Below are positions 26,071 to 35,976 of a DNA stretch of 64,000 nt, piece after piece (position 1 is the first letter of the stretch; every line of letters begins with the position of its first letter). Source of the stretch: G963556115 sp963667375 (GTDB lineage: Bacteria; Planctomycetota; SZUA-567); contig OY763323.1 in assembly GCA_963667375.1 (NCBI GenBank), positions 868,001 to 932,000 on the forward strand, written 5' to 3'. Below the pieces are notes generated by a model that was given only the letters and a program-made list of their open reading frames with translations, had not been told where the DNA came from and did no database searches. The translations under genes and the position numbers were made by a program.

Positions 26071-29000
26071 TTATTCCATTATTCCGTTATACAATCTACA
26101 TTCAATTGAATCATAAAATTTATCTGCAATTTCTGCAACTTCTTCAGGTGTATTACCCCTTATATTCAAATAACTCTTATTATTATTATGTACAGTACCC
26201 GTATATCGTAAATAATATGATTTAGTATCGGTTGTAATAGTCACCGCTCCAAATTTTTTAGGATTAAATCCTTTAATTTCACTTACGATAACATTAAGAA
26301 TACCAATATGCGTATTTGACTCCAATTCCGTTATTAACGCTCCTGCTGGCAAAGTTATATTAGGATTAACTTTAGTTTTAGCATATGATACCGCATAAGA
26401 ACCTGCAATTGCATTATACTGCTCACTTTTTGCCAAAGTACTTTTTATTTCAGGCTCATTCAATTTTTTTTGCCGTGCCCGCTCCTCATATCGCTGTTCG
26501 ATCTGATCCAGACTATACTCTAACTCCTCTAACAAAGATTTTACTTCTCTATATATATCCTTATCCCCCCCTATCGCAATACGCCATCTGGCTTTATCAA
26601 GTGCCGTTACTTTCTTATGCATCGCTTTAAGTTTTATCAGCAAGCCCCCACCTTTCCCTTTAGCAAAACCTATTATAACTGCACCTTCAAGTTTACCAAG
26701 ATAGTTTATACCAACCTGCTGAGCTATTATTCTAAGACGCTGATCCTCAAACAACTGTTCCACAACTTCTGGAATATTCCCATATTTGTCTCGAGCAAAA
26801 TCAATCGTTTCAGCCAACTCCTCTTCGTTGATTACAGCCGAAAGTTTTCTGTAAAAATCCACTCTTTGCGTATCAGAAGCTATATATTCTGTCGGTATAT
26901 AAGCAATACTTCCCAACTCTAGTTCCACTGGCTCAATATCATCATGCTTTTCGCCTTTAAGCTCAGCTACAGATTTTTCAAGTAACCGGCAATACAATTC
27001 AAAACCAATTAAATGTATATGTCCTGATTGTTCAGAGCCCAGAATATTACCAGCTCCTCTTATCTCCAGATCCCGCATCGCCAGCCTAAATCCTGAGCCT
27101 AATTCTGAATATTCCTGAAGCGCCTGCAAACGTTTCTGCGCTACAGGATTGATCGGCCTTTTAGCAGGAATCAAAAAATATGCATATGCCTTATTTCTAT
27201 ATCTTCCTACACGACCACGTAACTGATGCAATTCACCCAGTCCGAAATGATCCGCATTATTCACAAACAGGGTATTTACTGACGGAATATCAACTCCCGA
27301 TTCTATAATTGTAGTACATACCAGAACATCTATTTTTTTATGTAAAAACTGATCCATTACATAATACAGCTGTTTCTCTGACATCTGACCATGCCCGACA
27401 CCAAAACGAGCCTCCGGAATCAGCTCTCCAAGTTCTCTGGCTATCTTATTTATATTACCGACTCTGTTGTGCAGAAAAAATACCTGCCCGCCACGTGATA
27501 TTTCGCGTAATACTGCCCGCCTAATAATCTCCGGATTATACTGGATTACCTCGGTTCTTATTGCCTGACGCTCGGTAGGCGCTGTTGTCAGACTCGATAT
27601 ATCACGCAGACCAAGCATAGCCATATTCAAGGTTCGCGGTATAGGGGTTGCACTCATGCTCAATACATCCACACTCACCCGCATCTCTTTCAGACGTTCT
27701 TTCTGCTCTACTCCAAAACGCTGTTCTTCATCAATAATGACAAGCCCCAAATCCCTAAAATTAACATCCTGTGAAAGAATTCTATGTGTACCAATTATAA
27801 TATCAATACGACCTAGTTTCAGATCTTCCAGAATTTCCTTGGTTTCAATAGTAGTTCTAAATCGTGACAGACAGGCTACGCTAACCGGATAATCCGCCAT
27901 TCTCTCTTTGAATGATCGCGCATGCTGTTCTGCCAGAATTGTTGTCGGTACCAATACGGCAACCTGTTTGTTATTATTAACCACTTTAAAAGCCGCACGC
28001 ATAGCCACTTCAGTCTTACCAAAACCAACATCGCCACACAGCAGACGATCCATAGGGCGCGGACGCTGCTGATCCTGCTTTATTTCCATAATGGCAGCCA
28101 GCTGATCCGGCGTCTCTGCATACACAAATGCATTATCAAACTCTAATTCCATATCATCAGGCTGCGAAAACGCAATCCCCGGCAAAGACTCTCTCGCAGC
28201 TTGAAGGCGTAATAAATCAGACGCTATGCTTTTAGTAGCAGCTTCCGCTGCATTCTTTTTTTTCTGCCAGCTTGAACTTCCCAGTTTTGATAAATTCGGC
28301 CTGCCACCACCACCGCCGATATATCTTTGAACTAGATCAACATGTGACATCGGCACATAAACGCGGGCATCTTCAGCAAAACGCAGACTTAAATAATCAG
28401 CTTGCGTTCCATTATTATCGATCGTCTCCACACCATCATAAACCGCAATACCATGGCTTAAGTGCACAACATAATCACCCGGCCGTAAATCAGTAAAACT
28501 CGCTATCGGAGCACTTGCTGTTTTTTTACGAACAACTCTGCGTAATTGTCTGCGTCCCAGTATCTGTTGATCGCTGGTTATCACCAGACCTTGTTTTTTA
28601 ACATAAAACCCCTTAGTTACTGTCCCCAGCCTAAGTATTATTTTATTTGCCAGACCACGTCCTTTTTCCAGAAGAAGCTCACTAAGTCTTGCCTGCTCAG
28701 CAGTATTATTACAGTATACTGTTATTTTATTGCCTGTTTCCACCAGATCTAACAACTCTTCAAATGCATGCTCAAATCCACCGCCAAGCCTTTCTAACGA
28801 CTCAATTTCCAGATCAAATTCACTTATTTTTCGTTTCTCATCTATTACTGAAAAATATTCATGTTTCCCTATTTCCGAAATCATTATCAACGATCTGGAA
28901 CAAAGTTCAGCGACCAACGCTTCTATACCGAATACACCTTGTTTATTTGTAAATCCTGAATGATATAAGTTCCCATCATACTCTATTTTTTGTGGATGCA

Positions 29001-29745
29001 CCGCTATAACAAGCATATTATTTTGCAAATAATCATTAACGGAATAATGTCGCTTACCGGTATAGGCTTTATTAAATGAATCCATATTGATATCAATAAG
29101 TACCACCCGTTCAGCCACCGGTTTTTCACTGCGCTGAGTCCCGGCATCATAATAACGTACTGTATCTATCTCATCACCGAAAAATTCAATTCGCACTGGC
29201 TTATCGGCGAAAAGAGGAAATACATCCACAATTCCACCGCGCCGTGAAAACTGCCCCGGCAATTCAACATCATCCACTTGCACAAATCCGGCATCAACCA
29301 GTCTTCCCAATAACCCTTCTGGCGCTATAGTCATTCCGGCAGTAATATCAAACTCACCCGCATGCAGATATTCCGGCGGTAATACTGGTTGCAATAACGC
29401 CGCAGCACACAACACAATTATATCATTATTATTCCTGGCAATAGCCTGCAACGCCCCTACTCGCTGCTGTGCAAGATCAATATCAAAATTTTCTGCCTTC
29501 TCAGGCAGTATATCCCAGGGAGGAAATATATATGCTGCACCACCAAATGTGGATATATCAGATACCAGATCCTCCGCATCCTCAGGTTCCGCAACTACCG
29601 CTACAACCGCCCCTGAATTACGCTGCTGTAATTCCAGTAATAATAATGCCAGAGAACTGCCATAAACTCTCTGCAATTCCACATGACCAATTGCTAATGC
29701 CTGAATTATATCATCTGACTGTTGAAAAATATGCTCTGTATTCAT
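26071..29745 (-). CDS. mfd: Transcription-repair coupling factor
   Basis: A 1224-residue ATPase that removes stalled RNA polymerase and recruits UvrA. The N-terminal UvrB-homology module (about 1-340) is present. The RNA polymerase-binding segment reads 'LRPGDYVVHLSHGIAVYDGV', and the RecG-like translocase has Walker A 'LCGDVGFGKTEVAMRAAFK', DEEQ box 'VIIDEEQRFGVEQKERLK' and 'LRGRVGRYRNKAYAYF'. The C-terminal TRCF domain starts near 990. Length is somewhat above the usual 1150 because of extra C-terminal sequence. Divergent from cobU with a 57-base gap. The start 'MNTEHIFQQSDD' is the ATG at 29745. Confidence 0.96.
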   Translation of the reverse strand: MNTEHIFQQSDDIIQALAIGHVELQRVYGSSLALLLLELQQRNSGAVVAVVAEPEDAEDLVSDISTFGGAAYIFPPWDILPEKAENFDIDLAQQRVGALQAIARNNNDIIVLCAAALLQPVLPPEYLHAGEFDITAGMTIAPEGLLGRLVDAGFVQVDDVELPGQFSRRGGIVDVFPLFADKPVRIEFFGDEIDTVRYYDAGTQRSEKPVAERVVLIDINMDSFNKAYTGKRHYSVNDYLQNNMLVIAVHPQKIEYDGNLYHSGFTNKQGVFGIEALVAELCSRSLIMISEIGKHEYFSVIDEKRKISEFDLEIESLERLGGGFEHAFEELLDLVETGNKITVYCNNTAEQARLSELLLEKGRGLANKIILRLGTVTKGFYVKKQGLVITSDQQILGRRQLRRVVRKKTASAPIASFTDLRPGDYVVHLSHGIAVYDGVETIDNNGTQADYLSLRFAEDARVYVPMSHVDLVQRYIGGGGGRPNLSKLGSSSWQKKKNAAEAATKSIASDLLRLQAARESLPGIAFSQPDDMELEFDNAFVYAETPDQLAAIMEIKQDQQRPRPMDRLLCGDVGFGKTEVAMRAAFKVVNNNKQVAVLVPTTILAEQHARSFKERMADYPVSVACLSRFRTTIETKEILEDLKLGRIDIIIGTHRILSQDVNFRDLGLVIIDEEQRFGVEQKERLKEMRVSVDVLSMSATPIPRTLNMAMLGLRDISSLTTAPTERQAIRTEVIQYNPEIIRRAVLREISRGGQVFFLHNRVGNINKIARELGELIPEARFGVGHGQMSEKQLYYVMDQFLHKKIDVLVCTTIIESGVDIPSVNTLFVNNADHFGLGELHQLRGRVGRYRNKAYAYFLIPAKRPINPVAQKRLQALQEYSELGSGFRLAMRDLEIRGAGNILGSEQSGHIHLIGFELYCRLLEKSVAELKGEKHDDIEPVELELGSIAYIPTEYIASDTQRVDFYRKLSAVINEEELAETIDFARDKYGNIPEVVEQLFEDQRLRIIAQQVGINYLGKLEGAVIIGFAKGKGGGLLIKLKAMHKKVTALDKARWRIAIGGDKDIYREVKSLLEELEYSLDQIEQRYEERARQKKLNEPEIKSTLAKSEQYNAIAGSYAVSYAKTKVNPNITLPAGALITELESNTHIGILNVIVSEIKGFNPKKFGAVTITTDTKSYYLRYTGTVHNNNKSYLNIRGNTPEEVAEIADKFYDSIECRLYNGIME

Positions 29746-29802
29746 AATTGACTATTGTAAAGAATTATGGACAATACACAATAATATTTGAAAGGTTTAA
29801 TC

Positions 29803-30339
29803 ATGGCTGAGATCATTCTTGTTACAGGCGGCTGCCGTAGTGGTAAAAGTAATTATGCTGAACGGAAAGCTTGTGAAATATCCGGTAATAAGTTATATAT
29901 TGCCACTGCTCCGGTTCTCGACTCTGAAATGGCTGAACGTGTTGCAAAACACCGTGAAAACCGCAAACATGCAGGTTGGATTACCATTGAAGAAGAGACA
30001 GATCTCTGCTCGGTATTTCAGAATAATTCTGATTTTGACATTTTCCTGGTCGATTGCCTTACACTTTGGATAAATAACATGATGTTTCACTGTGAAAAGA
30101 CTAATCACCCGATTAATGAAGAATACATAAGTAAAAAAATTCATGAAATACTGAGGGTATTAACTACAATTTCCGGTCGCATTATCTTTGTTATCAATGA
30201 GGTCGGCATGGGAGTTGTCCCGGAAAATCATCTTGCCAGACTCTTCAGAGATTTATCCGGACGTTGTGCTCAGATTATTGCGCAAAACGCAACTGAAGTT
30301 ATATTAATGAGTTGCGGCTTACCTTTAAAATTAAAGTAA
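29803..30339 (+). CDS. cobU: Adenosylcobinamide kinase/adenosylcobinamide-phosphate guanylyltransferase
   Basis: A 178-residue enzyme that phosphorylates adenosylcobinamide and then adds GMP, in the late steps of vitamin B12 assembly or salvage. The P-loop is 'VTGGCRSGKSNYAE', the guanylated His lies in 'AKHRENRKHAGW', and 'VDCLTLWINNMM' and 'VINEVGMGVVPENHLARLFR' are family blocks. ATG at 29803 with RBS GAAAGG is preferred to the TTG at 29788. No other cob gene is near, which suits salvage with the remaining genes elsewhere. Confidence 0.93.
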   Translation: MAEIILVTGGCRSGKSNYAERKACEISGNKLYIATAPVLDSEMAERVAKHRENRKHAGWITIEEETDLCSVFQNNSDFDIFLVDCLTLWINNMMFHCEKTNHPINEEYISKKIHEILRVLTTISGRIIFVINEVGMGVVPENHLARLFRDLSGRCAQIIAQNATEVILMSCGLPLKLK

Positions 30340-30473
30340 TCTTATGAAATGCCTATAAAACCCTTGCGCTTCATTTTATTATTAAGTAATATTATTATAT
30401 ATAATTTACACGGGATTTTTTAGTGCTATTATTACCAATAATAAAATTCTGTTGTTTTTTCTAGGAGATTGTC

Positions 30474-31196
30474 TTGAAATACGCGTTAATAAGTGATGTC
30501 CATGCCAACCTAGAAGCACTGACAGCAGTCCTTGAAAAAATTGAATCCCTAAATATTTCGCATATACTCTGTTTGGGTGATGCTATTGGTTATGGTGCCA
30601 ATCCTGAAGAATGCGCACAACTTATTCAGCAAAAATGCGATATCTGCCTAATGGGAAATCACGAAGCTGCTGTTGTAGGCAATCTTGATATAAGTTACTT
30701 TACTCAATATGCCAAAGATGCTGCGTTATGGACGAGAAATAATATTTCTGAACAGACACTCAACTGGGCAAGTAATCTTCCACTCATGAGTACTATTCAT
30801 AATTTTACTTTGATTCATGGGTCCTTATACCAGCCGGAAATGTTCAACTACGTCCAGACTATTGCCGATGCTGAATACAATTTTACTGTTATGGATACAC
30901 GCATACTTTTTCTCGGTCACAGCCACCAGCCTCTGGCTTTCTTCAATACAGATCCTATGACCTATACTTTGGGACCTGAAATAGAACTGGATAATTCAGA
31001 TAAAATTATAGTAAATATTGGTTCTGTCGGTCAGCCCCGTGATGAAAATCCTTTATCCTGTTTTGCGGTTTATGATTCTGAAGAAAATATAGTCGAATTA
31101 ATACGAGTACCTTATGACTATAAAAAAACAGCTCAAAAAATAATTGCTGCCGGACTTCCCGAAGCTTTAGCTATACGCTTATCTATTGGACGCTAA
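30474..31196 (+). CDS. Metallophosphoesterase (calcineurin-like, YfcE/MPE-type)
   Basis: A 240-residue two-metal phosphoesterase. Metal ligands are visible in 'ISDVHANLEAL', 'CLGDAIGYGANPEEC', 'LMGNHEAAVV', 'LIHGSLY' and 'FLGHSHQPLAF'. Likely a cytosolic phosphodiesterase or protein phosphatase; its substrate is unknown. The start is a TTG: AGGAGA lies 7 bases before it and no ATG occurs near, and the product begins MKYALISDVHANLEA only from this codon. The last 18 bases overlap the 3' end of the convergent ABC-F gene. Confidence 0.88.
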   Translation: MKYALISDVHANLEALTAVLEKIESLNISHILCLGDAIGYGANPEECAQLIQQKCDICLMGNHEAAVVGNLDISYFTQYAKDAALWTRNNISEQTLNWASNLPLMSTIHNFTLIHGSLYQPEMFNYVQTIADAEYNFTVMDTRILFLGHSHQPLAFFNTDPMTYTLGPEIELDNSDKIIVNIGSVGQPRDENPLSCFAVYDSEENIVELIRVPYDYKKTAQKIIAAGLPEALAIRLSIGR

Positions 31197-32969
31197 TTTC
31201 TCAATTCGCTCATGCAGCTCCAGCCATTCCATCTCTGCTATTTCTTTTTTATCCTGTAGCTGTTGTATCTTTTCTCCATATTCAGCCGCTTCCTGCCAAT
31301 TTTCCGTAGAATGAAGCTGATCCGCTATTTTTTTAATTTCAGTTTCAAATTTTTCTATCTGCCGCTCAAGCATTGATATCTTTTTTTCTGCCTCAAAACG
31401 CTCACGACCATTACTTTTTCCCGCATCCTCAATACTGGATTTTTCCACATTATTTCTTATATCAGGGCTGCCTGCAGCCGTCAGCTCCATCTCGAAACCA
31501 AGGCTCTCAACGTATTCTTTATAACTGCCCGGATAGCGTTTTAATACACCGTTATTAATTTCAACTACCCCTGTAGCAACCTTTTCAATAAAGCTGCGCT
31601 GGTGGCTGACAAAAATTACTGTTCCATTATATTTATTTAAAGCTTGAGCCAGAGCATCTGAAGTCTCTACATCAAGGTGATTTGAAGGTTCATCAAGAAT
31701 AAGCACATTGGCACCTGAAAGAAACAAGGCCGCCAGTGACAGTCTTGCCCGTTCACCTCCGCTGAGAACTTTTATCTGTTTATCGATATCATCTCCGGTA
31801 AATATAAAACCAGCAGCGATATCCAATACTCGCTTATCATTACCGGTCCCTTCTGCCTTAGATAATAAATAATCCCTGATACTGAGCTGTTCAGGTAAAG
31901 CCGAATATATATGCTGAGCGTATACCCCAAAACTAACACCATAACCCCATTTTATCTGTCCGCCAAGATTTGGAATTACTTCCGTTATTGTTTTTATAAA
32001 TGTTGTTTTACCCTGGCCATTGTCACCACAAACAGCTATTTTCTCACCGGGTTCGATTTCCAAATTTATTTTACCGGCTAATTTTAAATCATCATATCCT
32101 ATAGCCAGATTTATTATTTCTAAAACCGTTTTACGCTGCAAATCAACATTGGGTAACTTGATTTTTGCCAGTGCGGCATGCGATTCAATATCAGCAAGCT
32201 CAATTCTATCAAGTTGTTTTTGTTTACTTTTTGCCTGAGAAGCAGTATTTGCCCCGGCTTTATTTTTATTGATAAAAGTTTGCAATTGCCGCATTTTTGC
32301 CTGTTTTGCCGTATTTGACCGTTTATCATGTTCTATCTGTTCTTTTCTTTTTTCCAGAAATTCATTTACCCGGCACGGCATAGTAATAAGTTTTCCTCGC
32401 GCAAGTTCCATGGTATGCGGACATGTTGCTTCCAGAAATGACCTATCATGCGAAATTATCAATGCCCCTCCCTGAAAATTCTGTAAAAAATTCTCCAGCA
32501 ATAATTGCGTTCTAAGATCAAGAAAATTTGTCGGTTCATCAAGAATTAAAAAATTTGGCTCATGCAGCATTAAGGCTGCAAGCTTCAAACGTGTTCGCCA
32601 ACCTCCAGATAATTCTGAAATATCAGTACTTAATGTCTCCGGACCAATTAAAAATTTATTAGCCATCTGCGCACATTTCCAATCAGGCATGCCGGAATCA
32701 CGCATTAAAAACTCAAGCGCGGATTCATCAGTTTCAAAATCATCATGCTGTTTCAGATACCCCAGCCGTAAGCTCTTATGCCTGAACACCTGACCGAAAT
32801 CTGAGGTTTCATCACCGATAAGCAAGCGGCATAAAGTTGATTTACCAACTCCATTTCTGCCTATAAAGCCTATATTTTTATCGTCAGTAAATGACATATT
32901 GACCTGCTCCAGAAGTACCTTACCTCCCAGAGTCAACTCAAGATCCCGTAGCTCAATTACTAATCCCAT
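31179..32969 (-). CDS. ABC-F family ATPase (Uup/YheS-like)
   Basis: A 596-residue soluble protein with two ABC domains and no membrane helices. Walker A 'GRNGVGKSTLCRLL' and 'CGDNGQGKTTFIKTI'; signatures 'LSGGWRTRLKLA' and 'LSGGERARLSLA'; Walker B 'LILDEPTNFLDL' and 'LILDEPSNHLDV'. The linker (about 190-265) is basic and helical, as in ABC-F proteins that bind the ribosomal E site, and the C-terminal 'FEAEKKISMLERQIEKFETE' is a coiled coil. It probably acts in translation, either resolving stalls or giving antibiotic protection. Its 3' end overlaps the phosphoesterase gene by 18 bases. Confidence 0.92.
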   Translation of the reverse strand: MGLVIELRDLELTLGGKVLLEQVNMSFTDDKNIGFIGRNGVGKSTLCRLLIGDETSDFGQVFRHKSLRLGYLKQHDDFETDESALEFLMRDSGMPDWKCAQMANKFLIGPETLSTDISELSGGWRTRLKLAALMLHEPNFLILDEPTNFLDLRTQLLLENFLQNFQGGALIISHDRSFLEATCPHTMELARGKLITMPCRVNEFLEKRKEQIEHDKRSNTAKQAKMRQLQTFINKNKAGANTASQAKSKQKQLDRIELADIESHAALAKIKLPNVDLQRKTVLEIINLAIGYDDLKLAGKINLEIEPGEKIAVCGDNGQGKTTFIKTITEVIPNLGGQIKWGYGVSFGVYAQHIYSALPEQLSIRDYLLSKAEGTGNDKRVLDIAAGFIFTGDDIDKQIKVLSGGERARLSLAALFLSGANVLILDEPSNHLDVETSDALAQALNKYNGTVIFVSHQRSFIEKVATGVVEINNGVLKRYPGSYKEYVESLGFEMELTAAGSPDIRNNVEKSSIEDAGKSNGRERFEAEKKISMLERQIEKFETEIKKIADQLHSTENWQEAAEYGEKIQQLQDKKEIAEMEWLELHERIEKLASNR

Positions 32970-33077
32970 TTACTTCTATTCCCTTATTTCTGGATTTTAA
33001 AATACTTTGCTTTATTACCGTATATCTATTTATCAAATATTGTTTACTCAAATATCGATAAATATTATTTTATACAA

Positions 33078-33105
33078 AATGGGTACACTATAAAGTGTAC
33101 CCATT
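33078..33105 (-). terminator. Intrinsic terminator of tpiA
   Basis: A perfect 12-base-pair stem AATGGGTACACT / AGTGTACCCATT with loop ATAA, then TTTTG on the minus strand. It lies 25 bases after the tpiA stop. Confidence 0.85.
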
Positions 33106-33129
33106 AAGAATTTTATTATTATACTTCAA

Positions 33130-33885
33130 TTATGCCTGAAAGTTTACAAGCTTCTCAAAAGAATCTGCCTTCAGAGCAGCACCACCGACCAACGCACCGT
33201 CAACATCAGGGCAGCTCATCAGCTCTTTAACATTATCAGGTTTTACTGAACCACCGTATTGAATACGAAGGCCATCGGCAACTTCCTGACTGAACATATC
33301 AGCAACCACTGAACGGATAAAGGCATGAACTTCCTGTGCCTGTTCTGGAGTCGCTACCTTACCGGTACCAATAGCCCATACTGGCTCATAAGCAATAACG
33401 ATATTCTTCATATCTTCAGTACTTAGACCTTCCAGTCCGCCGATTGTCTGAGTCTTTACAACATCATTAGTAGTACCGTTTTCACGCTGTTCGAGAAGTT
33501 CTCCGACACATACAATTACCTGTAGTCCCGCAGCAAGGGCAGCTTTAGCTTTTTTATTGACAGTTTCATCAGTTTCGCCAAAGAACTGACGACGTTCAGA
33601 GTGACCGACAATTACAAAAGAACAGCCTGCATCCTTAATCATTGATGGTGCTACTTCGCCGGTGAAAGCACCTGATTCCTCCCAATAGCAGTCTTCTGCA
33701 CCACTCTTGATAACTGTACCGCTACAAGCCTGAGACAAAGCAGACAGACAGGTAAAAGGAGCGCCAATACCAATCTCAACATCATTAATACCAGCAATAC
33801 TTCCTTTAAGTTCTTCAACAAAAGCTACAGCTTCAGCTATTGTCTTATTGAGTTTCCAGTTACCACAGATATAAGGTGTACGCAT
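33130..33885 (-). CDS. tpiA: Triosephosphate isomerase
   Basis: A 251-residue glycolytic enzyme that interconverts dihydroxyacetone phosphate and glyceraldehyde 3-phosphate. The catalytic Lys is in 'CGNWKLNKT', the His in 'FVIVGHSERRQFFGE', the Glu in 'IAYEPVWAIGTGKVATPEQA', and the phosphate loop in 'IQYGGSVKPDN'. Two ATG codons are adjacent (33888 and 33885); AGGAG is six bases from the second, which also gives the usual start 'MRTPYICGNWK'. Monocistronic with its own terminator. Confidence 0.97.
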   Translation of the reverse strand: MRTPYICGNWKLNKTIAEAVAFVEELKGSIAGINDVEIGIGAPFTCLSALSQACSGTVIKSGAEDCYWEESGAFTGEVAPSMIKDAGCSFVIVGHSERRQFFGETDETVNKKAKAALAAGLQVIVCVGELLEQRENGTTNDVVKTQTIGGLEGLSTEDMKNIVIAYEPVWAIGTGKVATPEQAQEVHAFIRSVVADMFSQEVADGLRIQYGGSVKPDNVKELMSCPDVDGALVGGAALKADSFEKLVNFQA

Positions 33886-34084
33886 CATTCTCTCCTAATT
33901 CAATAAAAATTGTATGGTTAATACTACCAAAACGAATATTTTTTTAGCGAATTATTATTATATATATACTTTTTCGTTTGTCCAGATTCTAACCTAAAAT
34001 CAGTAAAATTTTTACAAAAAAAGAAGGAAAGTAATTGACAACATCTACTAAAAACGTATACTGATATCTCGCTTAAATTAGAGC

Positions 34085-34169
34085 GGGGAGATTCCCGAGC
34101 GGCCAAAGGGGACAGACTGTAAATCTGTTGACTACGTCTTCGAAAGTTCGAATCTTTCTCTCCCCACCA
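34085..34169 (+). tRNA. tRNA-Tyr (GTA)
   Basis: Acceptor stem GGGGAGA pairs with TCTCCCC, followed by discriminator A and an encoded CCA. The anticodon loop CTGTAAA with stem ACAGA/TCTGT gives anticodon GTA at 34119-34121. A long variable arm (ACTACGTCTTCG region) marks a class II tRNA as expected for bacterial tRNA-Tyr. T loop GTTCGAATC is present. A terminator follows directly. Confidence 0.95.
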
Positions 34170-34172
34170 ATC

Positions 34173-34206
34173 AACCTTTAACATTAAATGTTAAAGGTTT
34201 TTTTAT
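34173..34206 (+). terminator. Intrinsic terminator of tRNA-Tyr
   Basis: Stem AACCTTTAACAT / ATGTTAAAGGTT with a 3-base loop, followed by seven T, four bases after the tRNA CCA. Confidence 0.92.
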
Positions 34207-34711
34207 TGCTTAATTTAAAATATAACACCGTCTTGCCAAATATTTATATCAGCAGCCCCTCTCTTTACTCCCCAGACGATTTCATTTATCCAATGTTTTA
34301 ATTATTAATACTTAACGTCCCTACAATATAATTATCATAGCAACAATTCTTGCTTTTAAATCATTTTCCTATAATAATATTTATTATTACCTACACAAAA
34401 TTGTTATTTCATTCATTTCAGTTATATTAAAATACTAAAATGTATTATTATTATAAATTTTATCCGCTATTTTCTATTACCATGTCTATTTTTGTTTACG
34501 TAACAATATATATTATCGCTTTAATACATTATATAGATAAAATTTTTAATTAATAATTATTTTTTAAACTTAAAATTTCAAAATATAATAAACTGGCATA
34601 GAGATTGATAATTATAATTCGATTTGTAGAACAAACATACAGGCCTGTGATTTTTGTTCAAATGTCCTTTTATAATTAACAACAAAAATATGTAACTAGG
34701 AGATTATCATC
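34207..34711. other. AT-rich intergenic region before the urea operon
   Basis: About 500 bases with no coding frame or RNA gene that I recognise. It consists largely of A/T runs. The only usable signals are the sigma-54-like element at 34594 and the urtA ribosome site (CTAGGAG) just before 34712. Confidence 0.6.
34594..34610 (+). promoter_or_regulatory. Sigma-54-like promoter before urtA
   Basis: TGGCATAGAGATTGATA resembles the sigma-54 consensus TGGCAC-N5-TTGCA. The -24 GG and the -12 TTG are correctly spaced (GG-N10-GA), but the -12 element reads GA instead of GC. It lies about 100 bases before the urtA ATG. Urea uptake is under NtrC/sigma-54 control in several bacteria, and rpoN is in this window. 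Confidence 0.4.
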
Positions 34712-35947
34712 ATGAAATTAACAAAACTTGTAGTAAACCTGGCTGTAGCTGCGGCTCTACTACTCGGCCTGAACACAGTTGGAAAGGCTGCCGATCCTGA
34801 ACCAATCAAAATCGGTATTCTGCACTCACTCACAGGTACTATGGCTATTTCTGAAACTTCACTCAAAGATGTAGTAAATATGGCCATTGAAGAGATTAAT
34901 GCCAGTGGTGGTGTACTCGGCCGACCACTTGAAGCTGTTATCAAGGATCCCGCATCCAACTGGGACTTGTTCGCAGAAAAAGCCAAAGAATTACTGCAGA
35001 AAGACAAAGTTGCTGTAACCTTTGGTTGCTGGACCTCTGTAAGCCGTAAATCAGTTCTTCCTGTTTTTGAAGCGAACAAAGGCTTACTTTTTTACCCTGT
35101 ACAGTATGAAGGTGTTGAACAGAGTCCATATATCTACTACACTGGAGCCTGCCCAAACCAGCAGCTACTGCCTGCAGCTGATTTTATGCTCAGCGAAGAT
35201 GGCGGTTCCAAGGAAAAATTCTATCTTCTAGGTACCGATTATGTCTTCCCACGCACAGCAAATAAAGTTCTCAAACTTTACCTGAATAAATGCGGTATCC
35301 CTGATGCGAATATCAAGGAAGTCTACACCCCATTCGGACATGCAGATTATCAGACTATCGTTGCTGATATTAAGAAATTCTCAAAAGATGGTGATGCCTG
35401 TGTTCTTTCAACCATAAATGGTGATTCAAATGTTCCATTCTATAAAGAATTTGCCAACCAGGGTCTGACCGCAGAAGAATGTCCAATTATGGCTTTTTCC
35501 GTTGCTGAAGATGAACTCCGCGCCATGGAAACTGAATTTCTGGTAGGTCACCTTGCCGCCTGGAATTACTTCCAGTCTATTGAAAGTCCTGAAAACATGA
35601 AATTTGTCAAAGCATTCAAAGAATACTGCGTCAAGAATAATCTCCCAGGTGGCGAAAACCGCGTAACTGATGACCCCATTGAAGCCGCATACTTTGGTGT
35701 CTACGCTTGGAAACAGGCTGTAGAAAAAGCAGGAACTACTGAAGTTGAAGCTGTCAAGAAAGCGCTCAATGGCCTAAAATTTGATGCCCCAGGCTGTCCA
35801 AAAGAGATTGATCCTGAAAATCATCATACTATGAAGCCAGTTCTCATCGGTGAAATACAGGCAAATGGCCAGTTTGATGTAATTTGGAAAACAGACGGTC
35901 TGGTTAAACCTGATCCATATTACCTGATTGGTAAACCTGCAAAATAA
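34712..35947 (+). CDS. urtA: Urea ABC transporter, substrate-binding protein
   Basis: A 411-residue periplasmic type I binding protein. A signal peptide (about 1-28, KLVVNLAVAAALLLGLNTVG then KAAD) precedes 'IKIGILHSLTGTMAISETSL', the start of UrtA/AmiC-like proteins. 'VTFGCWTSVSRKSVLPVFE' and 'LLFYPVQYEGVEQSPYIYYT' are highly typical of UrtA rather than of Leu/Ile/Val-binding proteins. It delivers urea to UrtBC. RBS CTAGGAG precedes the ATG. First gene of an apparent ten-gene urea operon plus a two-component pair. A 17-base-pair hairpin lies between it and urtB and may raise its level relative to the membrane parts. Confidence 0.95.
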   Translation: MKLTKLVVNLAVAAALLLGLNTVGKAADPEPIKIGILHSLTGTMAISETSLKDVVNMAIEEINASGGVLGRPLEAVIKDPASNWDLFAEKAKELLQKDKVAVTFGCWTSVSRKSVLPVFEANKGLLFYPVQYEGVEQSPYIYYTGACPNQQLLPAADFMLSEDGGSKEKFYLLGTDYVFPRTANKVLKLYLNKCGIPDANIKEVYTPFGHADYQTIVADIKKFSKDGDACVLSTINGDSNVPFYKEFANQGLTAEECPIMAFSVAEDELRAMETEFLVGHLAAWNYFQSIESPENMKFVKAFKEYCVKNNLPGGENRVTDDPIEAAYFGVYAWKQAVEKAGTTEVEAVKKALNGLKFDAPGCPKEIDPENHHTMKPVLIGEIQANGQFDVIWKTDGLVKPDPYYLIGKPAK

Positions 35948-35976
35948 TAAACGTTACCAATTATTATAATTCTTAT

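Noticed and set aside
33924..34184. An 86-codon minus-strand frame across the tRNA-Tyr gene
   Set aside because: It lies over a well-formed tRNA and its terminator, has no family match, and is a shadow.
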